From: Lasiosphaeris hirsuta
Lineage: Eukaryota > Ascomycota > Sordariomycetes > Sordariales > Lasiosphaeriaceae
Direction of reading: 5' to 3'
Assembly: GCA_030549175.1 (NCBI GenBank)
Contig: JAUKUA010000002.1
Span: forward strand, 682,001 to 746,000
Length of the DNA stretch: 64,000 nt
Part shown: in pieces, positions 23,251 to 37,933 of the stretch
How the letters are laid out: every line of letters starts with the position of its first letter
How positions within the stretch are numbered: the stretch's first letter is position 1
Notes under the pieces: generated by a model
Databases searched by the model: none
Seen by the model: the letters and a program-made list of their open reading frames with translations, nothing else
Told to the model about the DNA's origin: nothing
Program-made: the position numbers and the translations under genes

Positions 23251-25587
23251 ATGATTTAGAAACTTCCCGAGATAGAAATATAAATTATTAAAAAGTTTCT
23301 TACGCTTTTATCGAGCTCCGAGACCCTTACTAAACTACTCTAGTAGTTTATCTATCTTCATAATTAGGTCGCCGAAGCTTATAAGGAACTTTACTTCTTT
23401 GTTAATAACATATATAAAGATAAAGAGAGGCTTGATACGTTCGCTTTAACATTTACTACCTTAGTTACTAACTACTAGTTAATAGTATAGTATGTTAAGA
23501 CAAATTAATATGTCCTTAAAAGTACTTAGTAAGAATTAGAAGCCTTTTATATCACTTTCGGTATCAAGGTTAACTAGAAACTAGCCTAGTTTACTACCTA
23601 AACGACTTAATATGAAAAATCTCTTAACCTTATTATTATATGAACTAAAGCTTTCTATAAGGAGATTACTAAATAAAGGCTACGCCAAGCCTAATAGACC
23701 TAGGAATAAGAAATATAGGCCAGGGAACAAAACGCCGAGCTTGTTAAAGTTAAGAAACTCCTCCGTATCTAAGAGAAAAAACAAGCTTGATAAAATTACT
23801 ATAACATGGAATTTAACTATTAGTCTACCACGGCCTAAAGCTAACTTAATTCCCTTATAGTACTTTAATAACCGGGAGTATCACGGACTCCGAAAGATTA
23901 AAAACTGTTCAAATAACTTAAAGCTTACTCTAACAACCTCGTTGAAAAAGCTCTTATATTAAGGTCAATACGAGTAGGGCCTTATAATAAAGAATGGATC
24001 ATCTAGAGAGCTATAACATATTTATAGAAAACCTTATCTGTTAAACCCTTATAATGGCTATCATAACCGTCTAAAAAATCAACCTTTACGTAGTACTTCG
24101 ACTAAGACGAAGACCTCCTCTTAGATCGTAACCTCTAAAGAAGGGCTACCCGAGAAATCTCGGTACGAGCTCGGAGATAGGTCGATAGTATATAAAATTC
24201 TAATACTAAAATAAGAAGTAAAAATATAGAAAGAAACTTACTTCTTTGTTATACTAAGATAGGAACGTTACCTCCTCTAAATAACGATAATAATAATAAT
24301 GACTCTAATAATAATCTCTATCGTATAAGTCTACCTCCCGGTCTCCCTAGACCACTAGGAGGCCTATTTAGACCCCTAAGACCTCCGGGACCTTAGGGTC
24401 TAAGTTTCCAAAGCCCTTTACCCCTACGTGACCCTATAGTAATTCTTCTCGACCTTATCCGTATTAACTAAGACCTAATTCGTAATAATATTAATGTGAT
24501 TTAGGAATCCCGTAGTTAGGGTACCGCCGTAACTATAACGAAACTTGAAAAATATAACGGAAGAGACAAAGGCGAGTTCGAGATATAGTAATACTTTATC
24601 AAGGAGTACTTTAGTGTCTATAAACGAAGCTTCCTCGATAACAAGGCTAAGATTAGCTTTGTTAATACCTTTACTAAAGGTACTATCTTTAAATAGTATT
24701 AGAAAAGAGAAACTTAGATCGAAAAGCTTAGCCTAATAGATTAATGAAATAACTATGTTACCGCCATAGTCAAACGTTTCCGTAACTTAGTACGAAGAGC
24801 TAAGGATTATAAGGTTATAAAGACCTTAACTTATGACAGAGATATAAATAAGTATATGATAAAGTTTTAAGAACTTAATTATACTGTTAATCTTAGTAGG
24901 TAGATCTTACAATTATTAGTTACTAATACTATCTCTAACGTTATAATAAACTTAATTTATTTATATATAAGATATCTCCCTACTAACGATACGGACTTCC
25001 TCGAAGCCGTCGTTACTACTAGCTTAATTTATAAGGATAAAATGAAAAATCGCGAAATTAATTATAAAGCTAAGTAAGGAAAAGGAAAGTCTACTTTAAA
25101 TAACAAAAAGTATTTAAAGAAGGATAGTCATTAAGAGGAAGCTAATACCTCTAGTTCCTATCTCGGTCTAATACTTATAAAAGAAAAACCTAAAAAGAGT
25201 TTAAAGTAAAAGTAATAAGATAAGGAAAATAACCTCTCGGCGTCTACCTAAACAAAGTATTAGTAAACCTATAAGGAAGCCGTTACCGAGATAAAATAAG
25301 CCGAAGTTAACAAACATAAGATAAGTAAAAGATACTACTACTATAGACGTTAAGGCTATAACATTTTTAAATGTTATAGTAAGAAAACCGAGGATAGTAA
25401 AGATATCTCTAAGCTACCTAGAAAGATCTCTAGAGTTAAGATTAAACATAAAAGAGATAAAAATGAAAATACTTTTTTCTAACTATCGAAGAAGGCTAAG
25501 GTCTTTATAATAGTAGAAAAAGACTATCCCGAGCTTTTTCCTCGTATTATTAAACTATCCGATAGTAAGGAAATATCAGATTTTTAA
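23251..25587 (+). pseudogene. gag: Element C gag, 779-codon frame with RIP stops
   Basis: ATG 23251 to TAA 25585-25587, 2337 nt, 127 nt after the 5' LTR. The N-terminal half is rich in Lys, Gln-derived stops and Leu. An Asn-rich low-complexity stretch follows (aataat repeats near 24285-24320), then a core domain and a basic C-terminus with the CCHC knuckle (near 25330-25375; ligands converted to Tyr). It overlaps pol by about 10 nt at GATTTTTAA. Numerous TAA/TAG stops make it inactive. Confidence 0.88.
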
Positions 25588-26172
25588 AAGGTACCCCAAA
25601 GCTCACAGTATCAGAAACCGTACCTCGACCTGCCGTAATCTTTACTAAAAAGCGTACTAACTATCACACGGAAGAACCCTCTTATAAGAAGATTAAGTAA
25701 AGTTACGAACTATATCATAGTATTCGTAAGATTATTTCTATAACTATTGTCTACTATAGAGCTGAGGAAATCTCTGTCCGAGTACTCTTAGATCCTAGTA
25801 TCTTTAGCCCGGTTATAAGTAAAGACCTTATTAAAAAATAAAATATCTCTTGTATACATAGAATAATCTTAAAGCCCTTAGAAGCCTTTAATGGAACTAT
25901 CAACCTTAAATTAAGTAAGGAGTATACTAAGGAAATCGTTCTATGGTACTAAGTAGAATATTTCTCTTATATTACGTTCGAAATTTCTCTCCTCGACGTG
26001 AAATATAATATTCTTCTTCTATACTAGTAACTATAATAGTACTAGCCGGACTACTTATAAGACCTTAATATATTGAAAATAGCCTTTAGTTCCGACTACT
26101 GTCGTTAAAACTATACTTTCCTTATAATCTTAAGAAATAAGAGCTTTATCATAAATATTATAACGTCTTATA

Positions 26173-27500
26173 TGTAACACAGGCTAGCCCACGAAGGTCT
26201 GGGGTGTGATAACCACAAGGTGAGATATCAAACGAAGAATTAGACTGTAGAGCTTTAACCTTTTCCTAACTCTCGACTCAACCGTTCAGCAAACCACCCC
26301 GACAATTGCTGTTGGTCTAGTTCAGAACTTTCACACGATGAACTTAGGGAGTTGATCTTCGTAAGGCTAATAAGCACAAGGTCCGATTCAGAGCTTTAGA
26401 ACAGAACGGTAAGGGAGTTAACTATCGTAATGTAAAGTGGTAGAGAGCCAGAGAAAAGGAGGTTTAGGGAGATGGAATGATCTAACAGAAGATAAGACAT
26501 AATACTTCGTAGTTATAAGTTAGGAGAAGTAGAAAGGTTTATAAGATTGTATTATCCCTTAGCTTTACTGAAGTTTAGCTGATAATCTTTCTAGGTTTGT
26601 CTAAAGAGAACTGGGGAGCTTCTTCCTCTCGAGGATCTATCGTAGTATACCTATCTTACTTATGGAAGGCTATGTATAAGATATAAGGATACTAAAATAT
26701 CTGAAGGATCCTTCTAGCCGTCCGTCGGTTCCGAATCTCCTTTCTAGCCGCCCGTCTCTCGTACCTTACAAATCAGCGGCTACAAGCCAAGTGAAGCCGG
26801 CCCATTATATGTCGGTCCATAGCCGGTATTAGTACTTATCTATATAGCTCTAGTGGCATAGTATCCATTGCTATAGATGTTTCTTCATGTCCTTAGTACT
26901 TACGTTAGCTATAGTACTGTTAGGTTAATCCTCCGGTTGGTTGTTATAATAACGGTTCCCTTCGTGACTTATATGTAGGGGTCGTAGCTACCTGTTACTA
27001 CTAAAGCTAGACTCTGGAGAACGTCGGGTTCTAAGTCTTCTAAAGAGATGTTAATGATAACGGAGAAGTCTATGATTCGAAAGACTAGCTATAAAGTCTG
27101 GGCTGACTATATAAGCCCTGACTATGATACTAAGGTTAAATAGCTTATCTATGACAAATCTGAAGTCTGATAACGTTACTTAGTACGGGCGAGGTCTATT
27201 GTACGGCTGTTTTAGCTTGTAAGTGGTTCTAGGTATTTCATCGTAACCCGTAGGTACTTATGAGAATCCACTGACCTACGTACTGGCTAAGTAGGCCATA
27301 AGCTATACATAGGATTATATCCCGAGGTTAAGTTACGTTATAGCTATCCTTTGTAATAGTTCTCTTATTTACGTAATCTATGACAGATATTCATAGGTCA
27401 ATAGGTATATACTTCTTATATATGGTTCGTGTCGTTAGTATAAGGCTCGGTCAAAGAGGTTAGTAACCCTGTTAACCTAAGTAAGCCTATTAATATAATA
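26173..27500 (-). repeat. Element D 3' LTR (type I, 1328 bp)
   Basis: In sense it starts at 27500 (TATTATATT, converted) next to gatag and the polypurine tract, and ends TGTGTTACA at 26173. The outer edge is light in RIP and the inner edge heavy. Confidence 0.95.
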
Positions 27501-30500
27501 CTATCCTCTCTCTTAAGAAGACTTACCTCGAGTCCTAAGGTTAATAACCCTAAGGTCCTTAAGCTTACGTAGGTACTTAACGTAGAAGTCCTATAGTTCC
27601 TAGGTATTAAAGAAGTAGTCGTATAGTTCCTAAGTCTAATCCTTTTCTTCGGGATATCTATCCCATTTAACGAGATATTTTACTATCCTCTTCTTAATAC
27701 GGGAATTCGTAATTTCCTCTACTACAAATTCCTTAGGATAAACATCTCTTACTTACTCTAGGACCTAAAGGAGGTCAGAGATTAGCTAAAAGCCGGTTCG
27801 GAAAGGTTTAATAAGAAAGATATAGAAAGTAAGATAAATTTTCTAACGTTCCGGAAGTTTAAGTTTCATAACTATAAGAGATACTATCTTAGAGATTTTA
27901 AACGGGCTGAGTAGTTTTCTATCTAGTTTCTTAAAAGGTCTCTTAGTCCTAATATTCCACACGTTAAGTATTACCAGTTGTTTTTCTTCAAAGGAAAGTA
28001 CTTCCGTTTACTTCCTATCTATATACTTCTTTATCCGTTTCTAAGATTCTTTAAAGGTTTCATAAAGGTTCTTATAGACCGTCGTTATCTAATATACCAT
28101 AATCTTACTATACGGATTACGTATAGATTTGTTAGGTAGATTATTTATGGCCAGATAATATCCGTAGTTTATATAGAAAGGAGAGCTACTAGTAAAGGTT
28201 AATCTAGTGTTATTCCACGTAAATTTAACTATAGATAATAAGATATCCTAGTTATTTATCTCGTAGTTAACAAAGGCTCTTAGATAGGCTTTAATATACT
28301 AGTTAAGACGTTTAGTCTAGTTATTTATCTTAGGATAGAACGAGGTTAATATTCTTAGTTTAACTTTAACGTACTTAAGAAAGTTACGTCAAAGTCTTAT
28401 GTTAAACCGTAAGTCTCGATCGGAGATAATACTAGTAGGTATACCATGATGTTTCTAACATTCGTAGGTAAAAAGTAAGATTAAGTCTTTTATCTTCTTA
28501 GTATTATCTTTTAAAGAAATAAAGTATATCATTTTAGTAAAAGTATTAATAATAACCTAGATAAAACTATATCTGTTAGAGAGAGAAAGGTCCGTTATAA
28601 AGTCTATTAAAATAAGCCTCTAAAAAGAATATTCCAACTTAATAGGATAAAGTAGTTCGAAAGGAAGGTAACATCTTAGCTTGTTACTTTAGTACTTATG
28701 ACAAAAGCGTACAAAGTCAGTGACGTCCTTCTCGAGGTTTTGTTAGAACATATATTATCTAATAAACTTAACGGTCTTATCTATGCCCATATGGCCTGTT
28801 ACTTTGGTATCGTGTTCAAAGTGGATAATCTAGATTTTAAGTTCCTTGTTGTTAAAGATCTAAATACGATTTTTCATAAATAAGATTCTATCTTCGTTAG
28901 TTATGTTTTTTCTAGGGGAAACTAAGACTTTTTGATACGTTTCGTCTATAGAAGTAATAGTCTTAATTTACTTAAGGAATTCTTCGTTCTACTTTGGTAT
29001 TAAGACGTTATAGAAACGTACTTTTGAGAGTATAAACGTAAAAACTTCAGAGTATAAAAAATGTTCTTTGTTTAAAATAGAGGTTATCGGTTAGTTTTTA
29101 TCCTTCCCTTCCGGAAGGTACTTCTTATGCCGCGAGAAAGTATCTACCTTAGTATTTTACGTATTAGGATAGAAATTAATAACGAAATCGAAGGTAGCGA
29201 GTTACTAAGCTTATTAGGCTTAGCGGCGGTTAAGGACCTTAGCAGTTTAGAAGTATTCTAGATTATGATAGTCCGAGAAGACTTCGATATAGTACTTAGC
29301 TCCCTTAAGATAATGTCTTTAACATTAAAAGTAATTAATTATCGCTAAGAGTTCCTTATCATAGATCTCGTAATTAATTTTTATAAGGATTAGTTTTCTT
29401 AAGTAAAATACTATAAGATATATCTTACCGTCATCTTATTTCTGTAATATTATTTCTCTTAATACGTAGTTTGATATGTTAGGTTTGATAATAGGTAGTC
29501 TATTAGGGTCGAAATAAACTAAAACAGAGGCTTTAATAAAGGCTTTTTTTAATACTTTAAATATTACGTTCATCTAGTTATTCTACATCTAGGTTTTCTA
29601 GGTAAGGTTTATAGAATTAGTAAGTAGCTTAGTAATATATAAGTAGCCCTTGATATAACATCTATAGAAGTTTACAAATCTATTAAATTACTAGATTCCT
29701 TTTACCAATTTTAGCTATTCTTATAAAAGAATATATTTTATCTTATCCTTCGATATTACGATATCTTTATTACTAATGATATAGCCTAGATATTTTAATT
29801 TCTTAGTATTCCATATATATTTAGTAGGGTTAATAGCTAGGTTATACTTCTAGAGTTACTTAAGGACTTTAACGACAATTTTGTTATGTTTTTCTTTAGA
29901 ACTTATATAAATGAGGAGGTTGTTAATGTAAGATAGGAGGCCTTAATTAATAAGGTCTCGAAAGATATGATTTATCATACCTTAAAAGGTAACGGGAGTA
30001 TTAGTAAGGCCGAAGGACATTACGTTAAACTTGAAAAGACTATAATAGGTTCGGAATGTTATTTTCTACTTGTGACCCTCTTTTATTTAAATCAGGTTAA
30101 AACTTAATTTTAGATCTATCTTTGTAAAGATAATAAATTTAATAAAAGTGTCTTAAAGTTTAGTGATTAAAGATAGTAGGTAACGGTTCTTTATTATTTA
30201 TTTGTTAATCTTTCGGTAATCGACTATAGGATGGAGGTTTTCCGGGTCCCTTATAGCTACCTTTTTTAATAAGGTTTCCTTATCTATAAAGAAAATAGGT
30301 AAGGAACAGGGTGATTTTGATTTCTATATCTTACCTTCTTTACGTATCTAGTCTAACTATTTACGAAGGATTTTCTTTTTTAAAGATGACATAGGATAAA
30401 GGGGTTCCTATGGGAGCTTTTCGTCTCTAATAATATCAATCATATAGTCTTAAGGCTAGTAGTCTAATAGCCGTTAGGTTATTTTAGGTAATATTAAAGG

Positions 30501-31121
30501 GGTAAAGATCCTAAATCTTTTAAGAATGTTTTAGATGTAAGACGTCGTAACATTTACGATAGAGCTTTTATTTCTTAAGATTATAAGAGAAGTATAGTTT
30601 TGATAACAATAGTCGGAACTAAAAGCTATTTTCAACGTGTTAAGGTCCTATAAGTAGTCTAGCTAGTATTACTATAACTACTAGTATAAAAGAAGGATGT
30701 CATATTTTACGTCGAGAGGAGAAATTTCAAACACGATATAAGAGAAGTGTTCTACTTAGTACTATAAAATAATTTCCTTGGTATATTTCTTACCTGATTT
30801 AAGGTTGATGGTTCTATTAAAGGCTTCTAAGGGCTTTAGAATCGTTTTATATATATGAGAGATGTTTCATTTTTTAACAAGGTCTTAACTTATGACCGGG
30901 CCAAAGGTACTAGGGTCTAAGAGTACTTAAAGAGAGATTTCCTTAGCTTCGTAACAGACGATAGTTATAGAGACAATCTTATAAGTACTATAGTATAGTT
31001 TGTAACTTCGCTTAACCTTCTTATAAAAGAGTTCCATAGTGGCATACTTTTTAGCAAAGGTTACAGCGGGTTAAGGTACGATTTCCGATACCGTAAGTTT
31101 CGGGATATTTGTTAAAAATCC
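27501..31121 (-). pseudogene. pol: Element D pol, 1207-codon frame with RIP stops
   Basis: 3621 nt in the -1 frame to gag, exactly divisible by three and three codons shorter than type II pol. The missing codons lie upstream of the RT active site, which is at residue 398 here against 401 in B, C and E. The catalytic motif reads YINN (29919-29930), with both catalytic Asp codons converted. Integrase and chromodomain regions follow toward 27501. Inactive. Confidence 0.92.
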
Positions 31122-33439
31122 GATGTATTTTTACTGTTAGATAGTTTAATAATATAAGGAAAGAGTTTAAGATAGTCTTTTTCTATCATTATAAAGACCT
31201 TAGCCTTTTTCGATAGTTAGAAAGAAGTATCTTCTTCTTTATTTCTTCCACGTTTAGTTTTAACTCTAGAGATCTTTCTAGATAACTTAGGAATATCTTT
31301 ATTATCCTCAGTTTTTCTACTATAACATTTAAGAGTGTTATAGCCTTAACGTCTATAGTAGTAACATCTCTTATTTACCTTATGTTTGTTAATTTCGGCT
31401 TATTTTATCTCGGCGATAGCTTCTTTGTAAGTTTACTAGTACTTCGTCCGGATAGATACCGGGGGGTTATTCTCCTTATCTTGTTATTTCCACTTTAGAC
31501 CTTTCTTAGGTTTTTCTTTTACGGATGCTAGACCGGGATAGGAGTTAGAGATATTAGGTTCCTCCTAATAACTATCCTTCTTCGAACACTTCTTACTATT
31601 CGAAGTAGACTTTTCTTTTTCTTACTTAGCCTTATGATTAATTTCGTGGTTTTTCATTTTATCTTTATAAATTAGGCTAGTAGTAACAATAGCTTTAAGA
31701 AAGTCGGTATCGTTAGTAAGGAGATATCCCATACGTAAATAGATTAAGTTTATTATAACGTTAGAGATAGTGTTAGTAACTAGTGATTATAAGGCTTAAC
31801 CGCTAAGATCAATAGTATAATTAAGTTCTTAAAACTTTATTACATACTCGTTTACATCTCTATCGTAGGTTAGAGCTTTCATAGCCTCATAGTCCTTAGC
31901 TCTTCGTACTAGATTACGAAAGTGTTTAACTATAGTAATAACATAGTTATTTCATTGATCTATTAAGCTAAGCTTTTCGATCTAAGTCTCTCTTTTTTAG
32001 TACTATTCGAGGGTAATACCTTTGGTAAAAGTACTAACAAATCCTATTTTAACTTTGTCGTCGAGGAAACTTTGCTTATAGATACTAAAATACTTCTTAA
32101 CGAAACGTTACCATGTCTTAAATTTACCTTTGTCCTTTCTATTATATTTTTTAGGTTTTACTATGGTTACGGCGGTACCTTAACCACGAGATTTCCGAAT
32201 CATATTAATATTATTATAAATCAAGTCCTAGTTAGTACAGATGAGGTCGAGAAGGATTACCATAGGGTCACGTGGAAGTGAAAGGTTCTAGAAACCCGGA
32301 CCCTAAGGTCCTAGGGGTTCCGGAAGACTAGGTAGGCCTCTTAATAGTTTAGGGGGACCGGGAGGTAAACTTACGTGATAGAGATTATCGTCGAAGTTAT
32401 TATTATTATTTAGAAGAGATGATATTTCTGTCTTAGTATAATAGAGAGGTAAGTTTCTTCCTATGTTTCTACTCCTCATTTTAATATCAGAGTTTTATAT
32501 GTTATCGACCTATCTCCGGGCCCGTACCGAGATTTCTTAAGTAGCCCTTCTTTAGAGGTTACGGTCCGAAAGGAGGTCTTTATCCTAGTCGAAGTACTAT
32601 GTAAAGGTTGATTTTTTAGACGGTTATAGCGGCCGTTGTAAGGGTTTAACAGATAGGGTTTTCTATAAACGTGTTATAGCTCTTTAGATAATCTGTTTCT
32701 TATCATGAGGCCTTACTCGTGTTAACCTTAATATAAGAGTTTCTTTAACGAGGTTATTAAAGTAGGCTTTAAGTTATTTAAATAGTTCTTAGTTCTTCGG
32801 AGTCTATAATACTCCCGGTTATTAAAATACCATAAGGAAATTAAGCTAGCTTTAAGCCGTAGTAGACTAATGGCTAAATTTTACGTTATAATAATCTTAT
32901 TAAGCTTACTTTTCCTCTTAAATATAAAGGAGTTCCTTAACTTTAACAAGTTTAGTATATTGTTTTTAAGTTTACGTTTCTTATTCTTAGATTTATTATA
33001 CTTAACGTAGCTTTTATCTAGTAATTTCCTTATGGAGAACTTTAGTACGTATGATAATAAGATTAAGGGATTTTTCGCGTTAGGCCATTTAGGTAGCGAA
33101 CTAGGCTAACTTTTAGTTGACCTCGATACCGAAGGTAATGTAAGAAGTTTCTAATTCCTACCGAATACTTCTAAGGACGTATTAATTTGTCTTGACATAT
33201 TATACTATCGACTAATAGTCAGTAATCAAGGTAGTAAATGTAGAAGTAAATATATCAAGCTTCTCTTTATCTTCATACATATTATTAACAAAGAAGTAAA
33301 GTTCCTTATAAGCTTTAGTAACTTAATTATAGAAATAAATAAACTATTAAGATAATTTAATAAGGGTTTCGAAGCTTAATAAGAGTATAAGAAACTTTTT
33401 AATAGTTTATATTTCTATCTTAGGAAGTTCCTAGATTAT
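31112..33439 (-). pseudogene. gag: Element D gag, 776-codon frame with RIP stops
   Basis: 2328 nt. The start codon aligned with the other copies reads ATA (plus-strand tat, 33437-33439), a G-to-A loss of ATG. The end is TAA 31114-31112 in GATTTTTAA. It has shorter Asn-rich repeats than type II, and the CCHC knuckle near 31340-31380 has converted ligands. Inactive. Confidence 0.87.
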
Positions 33440-33566
33440 GAGATCGGTTCTAAGGTTATATTCGGTTTTCCGACCCCGGAACATAGCCGAATATGATATA
33501 AGATTACTAGCTATTATAAATGAAGTAACAGATAGAAAGGTTGTTTTCGGATAAAGAAAGATTATC

Positions 33567-34894
33567 TATAATATAAGCCAGCCTATAAAGGTCTGGGATA
33601 TAATAACTATAAGATAAGATATTAAACGAAGAATCAGACTATAAAGCTTTAATCTTTTTTTAACTCTCGACTTAACCATTTAATAAACTACCTTAACAAT
33701 TACTATTAGTCTAATTTAAAGTTTTTATACGATGAACTTAAGAAGTTAATCTTTATAAAGCTAATAAATATAAAGTTTAATTTAAAGCTTTAAAACAGAA
33801 CGGTAAAAAAGTTAACTGTTATAATATAAAGTAGTAGAGAGCTAGGGAGAAAAAGGTTTAGAGAGATAGAATGATTTAATAAAAGATAAGACATAATACT
33901 TCGTAGTTATAAGTTAAAAGAAATAAAAGGATTTATAAGGTTATATTACCTCTTAGCTTCATTAAAGTTTAACTAATAATCTTTCTAGGTTTGTCTAAAG
34001 AGAACTAGGGAGCTTCTTTCTCTTAAGGATCTATCGTAGTATACCTGTCTTACTTATAGAAGGCTATATATAAGATATAAGAATACTAAAATACCTAAAG
34101 GATCTTTCTAACTACTTATCAGTCCCAAATCTCCTTTTTAGCTACCTGTCTCTTACATCTTATAAATCAACGGCTACAAGCTAAGTAAAGCCGGCCTATT
34201 ATATATCGGTCCATAGCCGGTATTAGTACTTATCTATATAGCTTTAGTAACATAGTATCTATTACTGTAGGTATTCCTTTATGTCCTTAGTACTTATGTT
34301 AGCTATAGCGTTATTAGGTTAATCCCCCGGTCGGCTGTCATAGCAACGGTTCCCTTCGTAACTTATACGCGGGGGTCGTAGCTACTTGTCACTACTAAAG
34401 CTAGACTCCGGAGAACGTCGGATTCTAAGTCTTTTAAAGGAATGCCAGCGATAGTAAGGAAGTCTATAATTCGAAAGACTAGTTATAGAGTCCGGGCTAA
34501 CTATGTAGGCCCTGACTACGATATTAAGGTTAAATGGCTTGTTTATAACAAATCTAAAGTTTGATAACGTTACCTAGCGTGGGCGAGGTCCGTTGTACGG
34601 CTGCTCTGGCTTGTGAGTAGTTCTAGGCATTCCGTCACGACCCGTGGGTACTCATAAGAATTTGCTAACCTACGTGCTAGCTGAGTAGGCCATAAGCCAC
34701 GTGTGGGATCATGTCCCGAGGTTAAGCCACGTTGTGGCTATTCTTTGTGATAGTTCCCTTATTCACGTGATCCATGACGGATGTTCGTGGGTCAATAGGT
34801 ATATGCTTCTTGTGTATAGTTCGTGCCGCTAGTGTAAGGCTCGGTCAAGGAGGTCAGTGACCCTGTTGACCTAGGTGAGCCTACCAGTGTGACA
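33567..34894 (-). repeat. Element D 5' LTR (type I, 1328 bp)
   Basis: In sense it starts TGTCACACTGG at 34894 and ends TATATTATA at 33567, followed by GATAATC. The outer 300 bp (34590-34894) are among the least mutated sequence in the window. Confidence 0.95.
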
Positions 34895-37800
34895 TATATT
34901 TAAAACATCTCCGAAAGATTTAAGATTTTTATCTCTTTAGTATCTCTTAAAATAGTTTAACGGCTATTAGATCACTAGCCTTAGGACTATATAATTGATA
35001 TTATTAGGAATAAAAAATTCCTATAGGAACCTTTTTATCCTATGTTACCTTTAAAAAAGAAAATCCTTTATAAATAGCTAGACTAGATACTTAGAGAAGG
35101 TAAGATATAGAAATTAAAATTATTATGTTCTTCGCTTATTTTCTTTATAGATAAGGAAGTATCATTAAAAAAGGTAGTTATAAGGGACTTAGAAAACCTC
35201 TATCTTATAGTCGACTACCGAAAGATTAACGAACGAACTATTAAAAACTACTACCTACTATCTCTAATTATTAAACTTTAAGACGCCCTCGCCGGATCTA
35301 CTCTCTTTACTAAGATAGATCTAAAATCGAGTTTTAACTTAATTCGGATAAAGGAAGGCCACGAGTAGAAAATAGTGTTTCGAACTTATTATAGTCTTTT
35401 CGAATTTAATATAATATCCTTTGGCTTTACTAATACTTCCGTTACCTTCTAAGGTATGATAAATCATATCTTTTGAGATCTTATCGATTAAGACCTTTTG
35501 TCTTATATTAACGACCTTTTTATTTATGTAAATTCTAAAAAGAAACATAACAAAATTATCGTTAAAGTCCTTAAACGACTTTAAAAGTATAATCTTATTA
35601 TTAACCCCTCTAAATATATATAAAATGTTAAGAAACTAAAGTACCTAGGCTATATCATTAGTATTATAGATATCGTAATATTAAAGGATAAGGTAAAATA
35701 TATCCTTTTATAGGAACAGCTAAAATCGGTAAAAGAAGTTTAATAATTTAATAGATTTCCAAACTTCTATAGGCGTTATATCAAAGGCTACTTACGTATT
35801 ACTAAATTACTTACTGATTCTATAAACCTTACCTAGAAAACCTAGATATAAAATAATTAAATGAACGCTATGTTTAAAGTATTAAAAAAAGCCTTTACCG
35901 AAGCCTCTGTTTTAATCTATTTTAACCTTAATAAACTACCTATTATCGAACCTAACACTTTAGACTATACGTTAAGAGAAATAATGTTATAGAAGTAAGA
36001 TAACGGTAAGATATATCCTATGGCGTTTTACTTAAGAAAATTAATCTCCGCGGAAATCAACTACGAAATCTATGACAAAGAACTCTTAGCGATAGTTAAT
36101 TACTTCTAACGTTAAAGATACTATCTTAAGAAAACTAAATACCATATCGAAGTCTTCTCGAACTACCGTAATCTAGAATACTTTTAAACTACTAAGGTTC
36201 TTAACCGCCGCCAAGCTCGATGGGCTCAGTAGCTCGCTACCTTCGACTTCGTCATTAATTTCCGTCCCGGCACATAAAATACTAAGGTAGATACTCTCTC
36301 ACAGCGTGAAGAGTATTTTCTAGAAAGGGGGGATGAAAACTAGCTGATAACCTCTGTTTTAAATAAAGAGTACTTTTTACACTCTGAAGTTCCTACGTTT
36401 ATAATCTTAAAAGTATACCTCTGTAATATTCTAATACCAAAATAGAACGAAGAATTCTTCGAACAAATTAAAGTTACTACTCCTATAGACGAAATGTATT
36501 AAAAGGCTTTGGTTTCCCTTAGAAAAGACGTAACTAAAGAGGACGGAATCTTATTTATAAAGAATCGTATTTAAATCTTTAATAACAAAAGACTTAAGAT
36601 CTAGATTATCTACTTAGAACACGACATTAAAGTAGTAGGTTACATAGGTATAGATAAGACCGTTAAACTTATTAGACGGTATATATTCTAGCAAAACCTC
36701 GAAAAGGACGTCGCTGACTTTATACGCTCTTGTCATAAGTGTCAAAGTAACAAGCTAAGACGTTACCTTTCTTTTAAACTACTTTATCTCATTAAGTTAA
36801 AATACTCTCCTTAGAGGCTTATTTTAATAGACTTCATAACGGACCTTTCTCTCTCTAACAGATATAGTTTTATCTAAGTCATTGTCGACACCTTTACTAA
36901 AATAATATACTTTATACCTTTGAAAGACGATACTAAGAAGATAGAAGACTTAATTCTAATCTTTACCCGTAAATGTTAGAAATATCATGGCATACCTACT
37001 AGTATCATTTCTAATCGGGACTTACGGTTTAATGTAAGACTTTAACGTAACTTCTTCAAACATATTGGAGTTAAGCTAAAAATGTTAACCTCGTTTTATC
37101 CCGAAATAGACAGTTAGACTAAACATCTTAATCAATATATCGAGGCTTATCTTAAAACTTTCGTTAACTATAAGATAAATAACTAAGATATCCTATTACC
37201 TATAGCTAAATTTACGTAGAATAATGCTAGGTCAACTTCTATTAGTAACTCTCCTTTCTACGTTAATTACAAATATCATCTAGCCATAAATAATCTACCT
37301 AACGAATCTATATATAACTTATATAGTAAGATCATAATACATTAGATGACAACGGTCTATAAGAACCTTTACAAGACCCTTAAGGAATCTCGAGAACGGA
37401 TAAAGAAGTATATAGATCAGAAGCGAACGGAAGTATCTTTCTTTAAAGAAAAATAACTAGTAATACTTAACACACGGAATATTAAGACTAAGAGACCTTT
37501 TAAGAAACTAGATAGGAAGTTACTTAGCCCGTTTAAAATCTCTAAGGTAGTATCTTCTATAGCCGTAAAACTTAAACTCCTAGAGTGATAGAAAATTTAT
37601 CTTACCTTTTATGTCTCTCTTATTAAACCTTTCCAAACCGGCTCTTAACCGATCCCTGACCTTATTTAGGTCTTGGAACAAGTAGGAGATATTTACCTTA
37701 AGAAATTCGTGGTAAAGGAAATCATAAACTCCTATATTAAGAAAAGGATAGTAGAGTATCTCGTTAAATAGGATAGGTACCCTAGAGAGGAAGACTAGAC

Positions 37801-37933
37801 TTAGGAACCATATAAGCACTTCTTTAACATCTAAGAACTTTAGGACTTTTACGTTAAGTACCTATATAAGCCTAAGGACCCTAAGGTTACTAACCTTAGA
37901 ACTTGAGGTAAGTCTTCTTAAGAGGGGAGATAG

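Larger units (their letters stand above)
26173..34894 (-). mobile_element. Element D: complete chromovirus (type I) nested in C
   Basis: 8722 bp on the minus strand inside C pol. Flanks share tata (26169-26172 and 34895-34898). A 5-bp duplication is obtained only if the terminal base of the LTR is counted as part of it. LTRs are 1328 bp, the internal region is 6066 bp, gag 776 codons and pol 1207 codons. It is younger than C because it interrupts it and belongs to the type I subfamily. Confidence 0.96.
25578..37933 (+). pseudogene. pol: Element C pol, RIPed and split by element D
   Basis: Frame of 3630 nt (1210 codons) once D and a 4-bp target duplication are removed. The left part (25578-26172) carries the protease-like D-x-G region (LDPSIFSPVIS as read). 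The right part (34895-37933) carries RT with catalytic motif YIND at 35504-35515 (residues 401-404), RNase H, integrase with its zinc-binding CHKC region, and the chromodomain. TAG 37931-37933 abuts the 3' LTR. RIP stops occur throughout. Confidence 0.92.
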